Assembly (NCBI RefSeq): GCF_003326795.1
Contig: NZ_JPWI01000011.1
Coordinates: 1-64,000 of the forward strand
From: Thalassospira profundimaris
GTDB lineage: Bacteria > Pseudomonadota > Alphaproteobacteria > Rhodospirillales > Thalassospiraceae
Length of the DNA stretch: 64,000 bases
Reading direction: 5' to 3'
The position numbers and the translations under genes were made by a program. Shown here in pieces: positions 17,860 through 27,056 of this stretch (the first letter of the stretch is position 1; the number at the start of each line of letters is the position of its first letter). The notes under the pieces are model-generated. The model searched no databases and had not been told where the DNA came from. It saw nothing but the letters and a program-made list of their open reading frames with translations.

Positions 17860-19824
17860 ATGACGATGCCTGAGCAGCGGTTTCGAATTCTTCTTGTTGA
17901 AGACAACCCCGGCGATGCCTTTCTGGTGCGAACGCTTCTGGAAGAAACCGGAGAACCATTTGACATCGAACACCGTAGCGACCTTCGATCGGCGATGGCG
18001 GTACTGAATGGCGATGGTCCCGACGCGCTTTTTGACGTGGTGCTGCTTGATCTGACTTTGCCTGACTCATCAGGTGTTGCCACGATCAGTCAGATACGCA
18101 GTTGTGCCAATACCGCACCGGTTGTTGTCCTGACCGGGCACAAGGATGAAGAGCTTGCATTTGAAGCCCTTCAACATGGGGCGGAGGACTACCTGACAAA
18201 GGAGTTTCCTGATGGACGCACCATCCGCCGTTCAATCCGCTATGCTATTGAACGTTCTCGCGCGGAGCGTGCGCTTAAGGAAAGTGAGGAACGTTACCGG
18301 AAGCTGGTTGAACTTGCACCTGAACTGATTTCGATCCTGAGCGGGGAGGAAATCGTTTATATCAACCAGCAGGGGCTTTCCATTCTTGGGGCGGAGGATA
18401 GTGCCGCACTGGTTGGCCGTTCTTTCATGGAAATGGTGCATCCGACCAGCAAGGAAACGCTGGGTGAATATATTGCACGTTATCAGGACGGGTATGGTGG
18501 ACGCGCTGATTTTACAATCATTTGTCAGCGTCCGGACGGCGATAACGTCGAACTGGAAGTTTCGGCCATTGCGTTTACACATGAAGGTGCGCCCGCAATG
18601 CTCATGTTGGCTGAAGACGTCACCGAAAAACGCAGAATTGAACGGCAGCTTGTTCAGACGTCCAAACTTGCTACCCTTGGTGAGATGGCGGCCTCTGTTG
18701 CCCATGAGATGAATCAGCCATTAAATGTGATCCGCATGGCCGCAGATACCTGCGCATTGCAATATGATCTGGAGGCTGTCAAACCGGCGTTTCAGCGCGA
18801 AAGGTTGTCCTTGATCAGCAGCCAGACGGAACGCATGTCAGAGATCATCAAACATTTGCAAATCTATAGCCGACCCGATGATGATGATTTTGTGCCATTC
18901 GATCCAATGAAGGCGGTGGAACGCTCCGTTGACATGATCGAGCATGATTGTCGTTTATCAGGCATCATGATCGAGGTTGTACCGCCCGCGCAGGCATGTC
19001 TGGTCAAAGGGCGTCAGGTTCAATTGGAACAGGTTCTGGTCAATATGTTGACCAATGCGCGCGACGCGATCAACGAGAATGGTGATGATGGCAGCATTGG
19101 CGGACTTATCCGACTGAGTGCGATGGTTGATGAAAACCACAAGGTTCTGAAACTTGCTGTGAATGATAACGGTGGGGGGGTGCCCGAAGCTGCCATAGAT
19201 CTGTTGTTCCACCCATTCTTTACAACCAAGGATGTAGGCAAGGGGACGGGGCTTGGCCTTTCCGTCAGTTTCGGGATTGTCGAAGCAATGAATGGCAAGA
19301 TTGATGTGCGCAACGAGGGGGACGGGGCCTGCTTTGAGGTAACTCTTCCGATTGTGAGTTTCGGGAACGTGTCGGAGGATATTTTCGCTGATATCCCCGA
19401 CGAGCAGGTATTTAATGATACATCTTCAAATACTGCGGCACGCCAGAATACGCGGATACTCGTCGTTGACGATGAGATTGATGCGATGGAGATTATTTCG
19501 GGGTATCTCGAAGCACAGGGTTATAATGTTTCGGCAGCAAGCAACGGTGAAGATGCCCTGGCGATAGCCGGTGTTGTTCAACCCGATATCCTGATTACCG
19601 ATATCCGTATGCCTCAGATGGATGGTAATTCGCTGGTCAAAGAACTGCGAAGCCGTGATCCTGCATTGCCGGTGATTGTAATGACGGGGCATCCCGGTGA
19701 CGCCGAACGTCCGGTTGATGACGATGGTGCTGATGCGCCGGTGATGGTGATGTCAAAACCGCTCAATCTTAAGGAACTTCTGGGAATTCTTGACGAGTTG
19801 TCAGAAGTCTGTGGGCAAATGTAG
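17860..19824 (+). CDS. Hybrid sensor histidine kinase, REC-PAS-HisKA-HATPase-REC
   Basis: 654 aa, no signal peptide or membrane helix, so cytoplasmic. Order: N-terminal receiver with phospho-acceptor Asp64 (VVLLDLTLPD), PAS domain (about 140-255), dimerisation domain with His282 (ASVAHEMNQPLNVI), ATPase with NDNGGGVPEAAIDLLFHPFFTTK and GTGLGLSVS, and C-terminal receiver with Asp581 (ILITDIRMPQMDG). All phosphotransfer residues are present. The double receiver suggests control of kinase output by a second input. It converges on a LuxR-type response regulator and may signal to it; the ligand is unknown. Confidence 0.92.
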   Translation: MTMPEQRFRILLVEDNPGDAFLVRTLLEETGEPFDIEHRSDLRSAMAVLNGDGPDALFDVVLLDLTLPDSSGVATISQIRSCANTAPVVVLTGHKDEELAFEALQHGAEDYLTKEFPDGRTIRRSIRYAIERSRAERALKESEERYRKLVELAPELISILSGEEIVYINQQGLSILGAEDSAALVGRSFMEMVHPTSKETLGEYIARYQDGYGGRADFTIICQRPDGDNVELEVSAIAFTHEGAPAMLMLAEDVTEKRRIERQLVQTSKLATLGEMAASVAHEMNQPLNVIRMAADTCALQYDLEAVKPAFQRERLSLISSQTERMSEIIKHLQIYSRPDDDDFVPFDPMKAVERSVDMIEHDCRLSGIMIEVVPPAQACLVKGRQVQLEQVLVNMLTNARDAINENGDDGSIGGLIRLSAMVDENHKVLKLAVNDNGGGVPEAAIDLLFHPFFTTKDVGKGTGLGLSVSFGIVEAMNGKIDVRNEGDGACFEVTLPIVSFGNVSEDIFADIPDEQVFNDTSSNTAARQNTRILVVDDEIDAMEIISGYLEAQGYNVSAASNGEDALAIAGVVQPDILITDIRMPQMDGNSLVKELRSRDPALPVIVMTGHPGDAERPVDDDGADAPVMVMSKPLNLKELLGILDELSEVCGQM

Positions 19825-19850
19825 CCAGTTTTCTGTTGTGCAGACAAAAG

Positions 19851-19880
19851 AAAAGCCCGGCTATGCCAGGCTTTTCCAAT
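19851..19880. terminator. Bidirectional terminator between kinase and response regulator
   Basis: AAAAGCCCGGC (19851-19861) pairs with GCCAGGCTTTT (19865-19875) with one mismatch around TAT. A and T runs at both ends let it work for both convergent genes. Confidence 0.8.
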
Positions 19881-19904
19881 TCTTTGCAATTGCAACGATG
19901 CTGC

Positions 19905-20558
19905 CTATGCTTCCCAGCCAAGCTGCATGGCAATTTTTACGGCCTGGGTACGGTTGGCTGCGCCAAGCTTCTTAAAGATACCTGTAAGATGTACTTTGAC
20001 CGTGATTTCACGAACCGTGAGCTGTTTGGCAATTTCCTTATTGGAAAGACCTTTTGTCAGAAGACCAAGAACTTCGCGTTCACGGTTGGTCAATTGACGC
20101 AGGGGATTGTCCGGTGCGAGACCATCAAGGTCAATTTCACCTGGACGGATCTGTGACCCGTCATCCTCAAGCAATGCCGACGGAATATATTTCTCACCCG
20201 AAAGGATAAGGCGCAAAGCGTTGATCAGTGATTTTCCCGAGAGCGTTTTGGGCAGATAACCCGATGCACCATGTTCCAGTGCATTAAGAACGTCGCTTCT
20301 TTTGACGGAACCCGAAAGAATGACGACCGGTATTTCGGGATGTTTTTGACGCATGACGGTCAGGCCCGAAAGGCCATTCATCCCCGGCATGTTCAAATCA
20401 AGGATTGTCAGTTCGACGTCCGTTTCGCCGTCAACGACGGCAAGTGCCTCTGCGAAATCCTTCGCCTGCGCGACTTCTACTTCCGGCGCTGCGAGTTTTA
20501 GAAAGGAAGTTATCCCGTCTCTGACGAGATCGTGGTCGTCTGCTAGCAGGATGTTCAT
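19905..20558 (-). CDS. LuxR/NarL-family response regulator
   Basis: 217 aa from the ATG at 20558 (MNILLADDHDLVRDGITSFL). N-terminal receiver with phospho-acceptor Asp in LTILDLNMPGMNG, and C-terminal helix-turn-helix (LTNREREVLGLLTKGLSNKEIAKQLTVREITVKVHLTGIFKKLG). DNA-binding output regulator. It has no adjacent kinase on its own strand; the convergent hybrid kinase is the obvious candidate partner. About 290 bases upstream hold two strong inverted repeats. Confidence 0.93.
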   Translation of the reverse strand: MNILLADDHDLVRDGITSFLKLAAPEVEVAQAKDFAEALAVVDGETDVELTILDLNMPGMNGLSGLTVMRQKHPEIPVVILSGSVKRSDVLNALEHGASGYLPKTLSGKSLINALRLILSGEKYIPSALLEDDGSQIRPGEIDLDGLAPDNPLRQLTNREREVLGLLTKGLSNKEIAKQLTVREITVKVHLTGIFKKLGAANRTQAVKIAMQLGWEA

Positions 20559-20753
20559 TTTTATGCAGTACCCGTTCTTGTCCAAAGCTCTGACATCTGG
20601 TGATTGGCTTCGGAAACGCTCCCCGTGCTCAAGAGACGGTTACGCGCGATCGTTAGATTGTCAATTCAAGCGTCCCCCCCGGACGCGAGCGCAGCATTCA
20701 ACAAAACCGGGGTTGTGTCAAACGGCAGGATAGTTTCTGAAAGGCTCAACTAT

Positions 20754-20779
20754 TCGATCAGATAGGTTAATCTGATCGA
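20754..20779. repeat. 10-bp perfect inverted repeat upstream of the LuxR-type regulator
   Basis: TCGATCAGAT (20754-20763) and ATCTGATCGA (20770-20779) flank AGGTTA. It lies about 195 bases before the regulator ATG on the minus strand. No T-run follows on either strand, so an operator is as likely as a terminator. Confidence 0.55.
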
Positions 20780-20793
20780 GAGTCAATATGTTC

Positions 20794-20819
20794 TCCCATA
20801 ATGCATAGTATATGGGAGG
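20794..20819 (-). terminator. Possible terminator of the SprA-like gene
   Basis: CTCCCATA (20794-20801) and TATGGGAG (20812-20819) pair perfectly, 28 bases after the stop of the minus-strand gene. The sequence beyond it on that strand is AT-rich but without a clean T-run. Confidence 0.4.
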
Positions 20820-20846
20820 TTAGAAGGTGTTTCAAAAGGTCGGGAA

Positions 20847-21590
20847 TCAGGCCGTGATTGAAACGTTCCGCGCGATGTCGTCTCCGGAACGGCTATTCTG
20901 ACTAATGGATTCTTCCGGCGAGAATGCTCTGCTTTCGTGGCTGCCTGTTGCGCGCAGCAGGCTGGCCTGACGGAAGGCTGCCATATCGGCACCAGACGGT
21001 GCATTTGGTGCAAGCGCCGCATTCTGTAAAGTTGCCAAAGCGCGGTCTCGGTCAGCTTTGCTTCCTGATAAGGAGACGCTGACATCCACATGGCCACCAA
21101 TGGCGTATGCATTACCATCCGGGCCGATCTGATAAGTGTATTGTGGTGCAGATCCATAGGGGCCTGCGGCCGCAGCGTGAGCTTCCTCTTCCTGACGGAC
21201 GGCTGAGTCGCGGGCCTGAAGTTGTGACACCACAGCTTCTTCTGCCGGGTCCAGGTCTGTGCCATCAGAGGGCGCGTTGGGGCTGTTGCTATTATCGTCG
21301 CTGGCTTTCAGTGCGTCGCGATATTCAGACCGGCTTACGCCTCCTGCAACGGCCTGTGCTTCGGTCAGGGTTCTTGGATCGACAATACGTGTTCTTGCAC
21401 CATCGGCACCTTCACCTGCAATGGCATAAGGTGAAAGTCCGCTGCCCTTTGCCAATTGGCGCTGGACCTCGACGGCTTCATATTCGGCCAAAACACGCCC
21501 GTCGGCCGTTTGCGCAATTTCCCGAACATTCAGGATAATGCCCAATCCGCCGCTATTCGGATTTGCTATGGTTTGACCAGCTGCAATCAT
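20847..21590 (-). CDS. SprA-like metalloprotease-family protein with degenerate active site
   Basis: 247 aa from the ATG at 21590 (MIAAGQTIANPN); a TTG at 21623 is an alternative. The core LQARDSAVRQEEEAHAAAAG, then YTYQIGPDGNAYAIGGHVDV, is the pattern of the SprA-related putative metalloprotease family (CJM1_0395). Relatives carry HExxH at the position that here reads EEEAH, so the first metal-binding histidine is replaced by glutamate. N-terminal and C-terminal regions are low complexity. Function unknown; catalysis is doubtful. Transcribed away from the epimerase gene. Confidence 0.75.
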   Translation of the reverse strand: MIAAGQTIANPNSGGLGIILNVREIAQTADGRVLAEYEAVEVQRQLAKGSGLSPYAIAGEGADGARTRIVDPRTLTEAQAVAGGVSRSEYRDALKASDDNSNSPNAPSDGTDLDPAEEAVVSQLQARDSAVRQEEEAHAAAAGPYGSAPQYTYQIGPDGNAYAIGGHVDVSVSLSGSKADRDRALATLQNAALAPNAPSGADMAAFRQASLLRATGSHESRAFSPEESISQNSRSGDDIARNVSITA

Positions 21591-21799
21591 TGGTCCAGAT
21601 ATGTTTCCTCGATTTTGAAACAAGAATTCATCTTGATCACAGTATCAGAAAACGCGTTCGGAGTCTTGTTTCGGATTTGCCTGTAAACAAGGGGTGCGGA
21701 TACCTTGCGCTATCCGGGGCTTGCTGCTATCAGAAAAGCCAAATTCCGGCGATATCGTGATGGTCGCTGTGCTCCGTTCAATCAGGAATTCATACACAT

Positions 21800-22831
21800 A
21801 TGTCCGACTTTGTTATTCCCGCTAACGAAAAAGTGCTCGTCACGGGTGCTGCCGGTTTCATTGGTTCCCATCTTTGTCTTAAATTGCTTGAGCAGGGATC
21901 AACGGTTGTCGGACTGGATAACGTCAACGACTATTATGACGTTAACCTTAAGGAAGCGCGTCTCGCCCGTCTTGAAGGCAAGTCCGGTTTCAAGTTTGTG
22001 CGCATGGACCTTGAAGATCGCGAAGGTATTGCAGACCTGTTTGCCACCGAAAAGCCGACCTATGTCGTGAATCTGGCTGCTCAGGCCGGTGTGCGTTACT
22101 CAATTGAAAATCCGCATGCCTATATCGATTCCAACCTGGTCGGGTTTACCAATATCCTCGAAGGTTGCCGTCATAATGGCGTGAAGCATCTGGTGTATGC
22201 GTCGAGCAGCTCTGTCTACGGTATGAATACAGAGATGCCATTTTCCGTTCATCACAATGTTGATCATCCGATCAGCCTGTATGCGGCATCAAAAAAGGCC
22301 AATGAACTGATGGCCCATACCTATAGCCATCTTTATCGTTTGCCGACCACCGGTCTTCGCTTCTTCACGGTTTACGGTCCTTGGGGTCGTCCCGATATGG
22401 CTTTGTTCCTGTTTACAAAGGCCATCCTCGAAGGGCGTCCGATTGATGTGTTTAACGAAGGAAAGATGCGTCGGGACTTCACCTATATTGATGATATCGT
22501 CGAAGGCGTTTACCGTTGCATTTCCACCGTTGCACAACCAAATCCGGACTGGAACTCTGCCAAACCGGATCCGGCCACCAGTTCGGCCCCTTATCGGGTG
22601 TTCAATATCGGCAATAACAGCCCGGTTGAACTGATGTATATGATCGGGACGATCGAAAAGGCATTGGGCAAGACAGCCGAAAAGAACATGTTGCCGATGC
22701 AGGCTGGTGACGTTCCGGCAACCTATGCCGATGTCGATGCCCTGACCGACGCCGTTGGCTTCAAGCCGGCAACGTCAATCGAAACAGGGATTGGTAACTT
22801 TGTTGAATGGTACCGGTCCTTTTACGGATAA
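21800..22831 (+). CDS. NAD-dependent nucleotide-sugar epimerase (UDP-glucuronate 4-epimerase-like)
   Basis: 343-aa extended short-chain dehydrogenase. Rossmann motif [20 protein letters not shown], substrate-binding [20 protein letters not shown], catalytic YAASKKANE (Tyr-x3-Lys) and [20 protein letters not shown]. This last stretch is typical of CapI/LpsL enzymes that turn UDP-glucuronate into UDP-galacturonate. It supplies a nucleotide sugar for envelope glycans and is followed 6 bases later by the flippase gene. Exact sugar is inferred. Confidence 0.9.
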   Translation: MSDFVIPANEKVLVTGAAGFIGSHLCLKLLEQGSTVVGLDNVNDYYDVNLKEARLARLEGKSGFKFVRMDLEDREGIADLFATEKPTYVVNLAAQAGVRYSIENPHAYIDSNLVGFTNILEGCRHNGVKHLVYASSSSVYGMNTEMPFSVHHNVDHPISLYAASKKANELMAHTYSHLYRLPTTGLRFFTVYGPWGRPDMALFLFTKAILEGRPIDVFNEGKMRRDFTYIDDIVEGVYRCISTVAQPNPDWNSAKPDPATSSAPYRVFNIGNNSPVELMYMIGTIEKALGKTAEKNMLPMQAGDVPATYADVDALTDAVGFKPATSIETGIGNFVEWYRSFYG

Positions 22832-22837
22832 ACTGAT

Positions 22838-24121
22838 GTGAAACTTGCCGCGATCTTCGTGCTGTTCGCCAACGCGTTTTCGGCGGGCATGATGTTTCTG
22901 GCCAGCGTGTTTATCTCACGTTATGGCGGCAAGGATCTTTTCGGCTTCTTTTCAGTCATACTCGGGTTGATTATCTCGGCGGCTCCTGTCGTAACATTTG
23001 GCATGGATACCGCTATTGTGCGGTTTCTGCCGAAATATCGGGAGGAAGGACAATTGCATCTTGTCAGCGGGATGCAGCGCTTTGTCTTGGTGTTTGCTGC
23101 AGTTCTGTCGATCGCTGGCGGTGTTGTTCTTGCAGTTGTCCTCGTTCATTTCCGAAGCTATAGCCTCGAAATCGGCTTCGCGGCGGGCATTTGCTTGCCC
23201 TTGGCGGTGATAATGACCGTCCTGCAAGGTGCCATTCGTGCAGATGCCAACGTGTCACTTGCGGTGGTTGGGGAGGCAATCGTTCGACCGCTTGTATTTG
23301 CGGTGTGCCTTCTTGCGCTCTATTTCTTGTTTTACGGTGAGCTAACTCTGCTGACGGTGGTCAGCGCGTATGCGGTTGCGCTCGCCGTCGCAATGCTTTC
23401 GGCTTTGTATCTTGTTATCAAAGGTGATCATATCAGGTGGGGAAGTGCTTTTCACCCACTCATGGCCGACATTCGCCTTTGGTTGCAGCTTGGATTGAAC
23501 GTCCTGTTCTCACAGCTTTCAATCGTTTTGCTAATTCAGTCGCCGGTTGTTCTTGCCGGTGTTTTGCTCTCGGCATTTGATGCTGGCGAGATTGGTGCAG
23601 TCATTCGGTTGGCGATGCTGGTTGCATTTGCACTGACTGCTGTGAACTCAGTTGTGGCACCATTTCTGTCGGCAGCGATGGCCAAAGACGATACTTGGGA
23701 GTTGCAGTCTCTGGTGTCTCGCGCAACAGTTTTCTCGATGCTGGTAGCCATTCCGGTTTGCGGTGCATTCTTTGCTTCAGCCCCCGAGTTATTGTCCATG
23801 TTCGGTAGCGACTATGGAGACGCTGTTCCCTATTTGCGTGTAATGCTTGTTGCCTACGCGATACAGGCTGCGTGTGGCCCAAGCGTTGCCTTGCTCAATA
23901 TGACGGGCATTCACCGGGCGATGACCAAGATAGTCTCGGTCTGGACCGGTTTGACTGTGGTCGGGCTTGTGATTGCCATGACTCAAATTGGGATGATGGG
24001 GGGTGTTGTCGTCGCGGCTCTGTCTGTGGCGGGTTACCCGATGATCCTTGCCGTATTGTGTCACAAGACTCTTGGGGTGGACCCGACCATCTTTTCGTTG
24101 CGGTTTCTTATCCAGCGATAA
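22838..24121 (+). CDS. Oligosaccharide flippase (Wzx-like, MOP superfamily)
   Basis: 427 aa, GTG start 6 bases after the epimerase. Twelve or more predicted membrane helices from the N-terminus (AAIFVLFANAFSAGMMFLASVF) to the C-terminus. Pattern and length fit polysaccharide-export flippases that move lipid-linked saccharides across the inner membrane. Together with the epimerase it suggests an O-antigen, capsule or exopolysaccharide unit. No polymerase gene is adjacent. Confidence 0.85.
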   Translation: MKLAAIFVLFANAFSAGMMFLASVFISRYGGKDLFGFFSVILGLIISAAPVVTFGMDTAIVRFLPKYREEGQLHLVSGMQRFVLVFAAVLSIAGGVVLAVVLVHFRSYSLEIGFAAGICLPLAVIMTVLQGAIRADANVSLAVVGEAIVRPLVFAVCLLALYFLFYGELTLLTVVSAYAVALAVAMLSALYLVIKGDHIRWGSAFHPLMADIRLWLQLGLNVLFSQLSIVLLIQSPVVLAGVLLSAFDAGEIGAVIRLAMLVAFALTAVNSVVAPFLSAAMAKDDTWELQSLVSRATVFSMLVAIPVCGAFFASAPELLSMFGSDYGDAVPYLRVMLVAYAIQAACGPSVALLNMTGIHRAMTKIVSVWTGLTVVGLVIAMTQIGMMGGVVVAALSVAGYPMILAVLCHKTLGVDPTIFSLRFLIQR

Positions 24122-24226
24122 TTCTGCGACTTTTCGGGAAAGCATATCTGCGGAGCAGATGCGCAAAATGTCATTTATGCAGATTGAACGCATAGACACA
24201 GTTTGCAAATAACAAGTCCGGGGAAA

Positions 24227-24301
24227 TGGTGCTGCTGGGGAGATTTGAACTCCCGGCCTCTCCCTTACCAAGGGAGTGCTCTACCCCTGAGCTACAGCAG
24301 C
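24227..24301 (-). tRNA. tRNA-Thr(GGT), copy 3 of 3 in transcription order
   Basis: On the minus strand: 7-bp acceptor GCTGCTG/CAGCAGC, D-arm GCTC/GAGC, anticodon stem CTCCC/GGGAG with loop TTGGTAA (anticodon GGT), T-arm GGGAG-TTCAAAT-CTCCC, and encoded CCA. Length 75 including CCA. Identical to the next two copies. Confidence 0.97.
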
Positions 24302-24330
24302 CCGATATCATCAGGCAAATCGATGGGGGA

Positions 24331-24405
24331 TGGTGCTGCTGGGGAGATTTGAACTCCCGGCCTCTCCCTTACCAAGGGAGTGCTCTACCCCTGAGCTACA
24401 GCAGC
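24331..24405 (-). tRNA. tRNA-Thr(GGT), copy 2 of 3
   Basis: Identical 75-base copy, exactly 104 bases from each neighbour, with identical 29-base spacers. Anticodon GGT, encoded CCA. Confidence 0.97.
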
Positions 24406-24434
24406 CCGATATCATCAGGCAAATCGATGGGGGA

Positions 24435-24509
24435 TGGTGCTGCTGGGGAGATTTGAACTCCCGGCCTCTCCCTTACCAAGGGAGTGCTCTACCCCTGAGC
24501 TACAGCAGC
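24435..24509 (-). tRNA. tRNA-Thr(GGT), copy 1 of 3 (promoter-proximal)
   Basis: Identical 75-base copy with anticodon GGT and encoded CCA; its 5' end lies about 25 bases after a strong promoter on the minus strand. Confidence 0.97.
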
Positions 24510-24533
24510 GTATGCCCCATGCGGTGCGGGCGG

Positions 24534-24563
24534 GTTATAGGCCACGTATCAGTAATTGGTCAA
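24534..24563 (-). promoter_or_regulatory. Sigma70-type promoter of the tRNA-Thr operon
   Basis: On the minus strand TTGACC (24563-24558) and TATAAC (24539-24534) are separated by 18 bases, and the first tRNA starts at 24509. Spacing and hexamers are close to consensus. Confidence 0.65.
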
Positions 24564-24711
24564 GCCCGAAATATGCGAAGTTTTCCGAATGATTGCACAA
24601 CCGTGCTTTTCGCCCTGTTTTCGTCAAGATCGGCTGTAATTTTTCGCCTGCTGTTTTATAACAGGCCCAATGAATGAACCGGCTATTTGAACGAGAAACC
24701 CAAATCGGACC

Positions 24712-24873
24712 ATGACAGCAAAAAAATCTGACATCCGCCCTGCGGTAAATGAAGAGCGTCTTAAACGTGAAGCCGAGGCCCTTCGCGCCAATCTGGCCAA
24801 GCGCAAGCAGCAGCAGCGCTCGCGCAAGGAAACGCAGAACGACTCTGTTTCGGACAAGAATGCAGACAAATAG
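24712..24873 (+). CDS. Small basic, helical protein of unknown function
   Basis: 53 aa ([19 protein letters not shown] at the start). Very rich in Lys, Arg, Glu and Gln; the centre reads as one amphipathic helix with [15 protein letters not shown]. No domain recognised. Codon choice is like its neighbours, and short Lys/Arg-rich proteins with a similar RANLxKRK core occur near murA in alphaproteobacteria in my recollection. It follows no clear ribosome site, so confidence is moderate. Confidence 0.55.
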   Translation: MTAKKSDIRPAVNEERLKREAEALRANLAKRKQQQRSRKETQNDSVSDKNADK

Positions 24874-25064
24874 GTCGTTCATGCCTCCTGATGTTCGCGC
24901 TTCGTGAACGGGATGGAGATTATGACGGACGAAATGCCGATGAGTGCGGGGCTAGCAGAAAGCGCGCCCGAGCGTATCGTTTGGTTGATCTTGGGGGCGT
25001 CGCACGGGTAAAACCGAATATGCTGAAAAGCACTGGGACTTTTTCGCAACAAGGGGATGGCAAT

Positions 25065-25619
25065 ATGTCGGTAAGACCGGATCACTGGATACGCCAGATG
25101 GCGCAGGAAAAAGGCATGATCGAGCCGTTTGTCGACGGTTTCAAACGTGACGGTGTCATTTCTTACGGTGTCAGTTCCTATGGTTATGATGCCCGTGTTG
25201 CTGACGAGTTCAAGATTTTCACCAATGTCGACTCGGCTATTGTCGATCCCAAGGAATTTTCTGATGACGGGTTCGTCAATCGTCAGACCGAAGTCTGTGT
25301 GATCCCGCCCAACAGTTTTGCATTGGCGCGCACCGTGGAATATTTCCGCATCCCGCGCGACACGCTTGTGATTTGCCTTGGCAAATCGACCTATGCCCGT
25401 TGTGGCATTATCGTCAATGTCACACCGCTTGAGCCGGAATGGGAAGGGCATGTGACGCTGGAATTTTCAAACACGACACCTTTACCGGCACGCATTTACG
25501 CCAATGAAGGCGCATGCCAGTTCATTTTCCTGAAAGCCGAAAGCGAGTGCGATACCTCCTATGCGGATCGCGCAGGGAAATATATGGGCCAAAAAGGTGT
25601 CACATTGCCGCGTCTGTGA
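25065..25619 (+). CDS. dcd: dCTP deaminase
   Basis: Converts dCTP to dUTP for thymidylate synthesis. 184 aa from the ATG at 25065 ([13 protein letters not shown]), the family's usual start, with AAGGGG 8 bases upstream. Motifs seen: [20 protein letters not shown], and [17 protein letters not shown] with the catalytic glutamate. The open frame runs further upstream without family similarity. murA follows about 80 bases later on the same strand. Confidence 0.97.
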   Translation: MSVRPDHWIRQMAQEKGMIEPFVDGFKRDGVISYGVSSYGYDARVADEFKIFTNVDSAIVDPKEFSDDGFVNRQTEVCVIPPNSFALARTVEYFRIPRDTLVICLGKSTYARCGIIVNVTPLEPEWEGHVTLEFSNTTPLPARIYANEGACQFIFLKAESECDTSYADRAGKYMGQKGVTLPRL

Positions 25620-25701
25620 TAAAGGCATGGCAACCAATCTGGCATTGACATGCCAAGACGCGCGTTTGCTGCGTTTATGCGCGCAGCACAAAGAGGATTG
25701 A

Positions 25702-26994
25702 ATGGACAAGATCAAGATTTCCGGTGGTCGCCGGTTGCAGGGAAAAATTGCAATTGGCGGTGCCAAAAACGCGGCCCTTCCGCTAATGGCAGCAGCCCTG
25801 CTGACAGATGAAACGCTGACCCTTTCAAATCTGCCACATCTGGCAGACATCACATCGATGGCGAATCTTCTCGCCCAGCATGGTGTGGCGTTGCATCTGA
25901 ACGGTCATGCGCCCAATGGCGGCCACACAGGTCGCGTTCTGGAAATGACCGCCAAGGAAATCACGTCCACAACCGCACCTTACGACCTTGTTCGCAAAAT
26001 GCGTGCGTCGGTTCTGGTGCTGGGTCCGATTGTTGCGCGGTGCGGCATCGCGCGTGTTTCCCTGCCTGGTGGTTGTGCCATCGGGAACCGTCCGGTTGAC
26101 CTGCATCTCAAGGCGCTGGAAGCCATGGGCGCGGAAATCCACCTGACCGAGGGTTACATCGAAGCCCGCGCACCAGAAGGCCTTAAGGGCGGTCATATCC
26201 TGTTCCCGCAGGTCTCGGTTGGTGCGACCGAGAATGCCCTGATGGCGGCATCCCTTGCCGACGGTGTTGTCACCATCGCCAATGCCGCGCGGGAACCCGA
26301 AGTATCGGATCTTGCTCATTGCCTGGTTGCGATGGGCGCCGAGATCGAAGGCATTGGTACCGACACCCTGAAAGTGACCGGCAAGCCGCGCCTGCATGGC
26401 GCCGAATATTCGGTTGTGCCCGACAGGATCGAGACCGGGACCTATGCGATTGCTGCTGCCATCACGGGCGGGGAGATTGAACTTACCGGCACCCGGATGG
26501 ATCTGATCGAAAGTCTTGTTGATGCGATGAGAAAGGCCGGCGTCGAGATCGAGGAAACCGAAAACGGCATGAAAGTGCGTGGTAACCGTGCAACCCTTCG
26601 CGGTGTTGATGTCATGACCGAACCCTATCCGGGCTTCCCGACCGATATGCAGGCACAGTTCATGGCGCTGATGTCAGTTGCCAATGGTGCATCCATGATC
26701 ACCGAAACCATTTTTGAAAACCGCTTCATGCATGTGCCCGAACTTGGTCGTATGGGGGCGGATGTGAATGTGCATGGCCGCTCTGCGATCGTGCGCGGTA
26801 GTGCCAAGCTTTCCGGGGCCGAAGTCATGGCCACCGATCTTCGTGCATCGGTATCAATGGTGCTTGCAGGCTTGGCAGCCGAGGGCGAGACCGTTATTAA
26901 CCGTGTCTACCATCTTGATCGTGGTTATGAACGGCTGGAAGAAAAACTTGCGGCCTGCGGGGCGCAGATCGAACGTGTCCGGGTTCCGGCCTGA
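25702..26994 (+). CDS. murA: UDP-N-acetylglucosamine 1-carboxyvinyltransferase
   Basis: First committed step of peptidoglycan synthesis: transfers enolpyruvate from PEP to UDP-GlcNAc. 430 aa, full length. Seen: [23 protein letters not shown] at the N-terminus and the catalytic loop [16 protein letters not shown], whose cysteine is the fosfomycin target. Cytoplasmic. GAGG ribosome site. Stands between dcd and hisG as in many alphaproteobacteria. Confidence 0.98.
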   Translation: MDKIKISGGRRLQGKIAIGGAKNAALPLMAAALLTDETLTLSNLPHLADITSMANLLAQHGVALHLNGHAPNGGHTGRVLEMTAKEITSTTAPYDLVRKMRASVLVLGPIVARCGIARVSLPGGCAIGNRPVDLHLKALEAMGAEIHLTEGYIEARAPEGLKGGHILFPQVSVGATENALMAASLADGVVTIANAAREPEVSDLAHCLVAMGAEIEGIGTDTLKVTGKPRLHGAEYSVVPDRIETGTYAIAAAITGGEIELTGTRMDLIESLVDAMRKAGVEIEETENGMKVRGNRATLRGVDVMTEPYPGFPTDMQAQFMALMSVANGASMITETIFENRFMHVPELGRMGADVNVHGRSAIVRGSAKLSGAEVMATDLRASVSMVLAGLAAEGETVINRVYHLDRGYERLEEKLAACGAQIERVRVPA

Positions 26995-27056
26995 TTGGCC
27001 GGACTGTGATCGCAAAACGATCCGGACGACAGACAAACGCGTAAGGCGACTGATTT

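Noticed and set aside
24227-24509. CRISPR-like array (regular 104-base repeats)
   Set aside because: The repeats are complete tRNA genes and the spacers are identical, which is the opposite of a CRISPR array.
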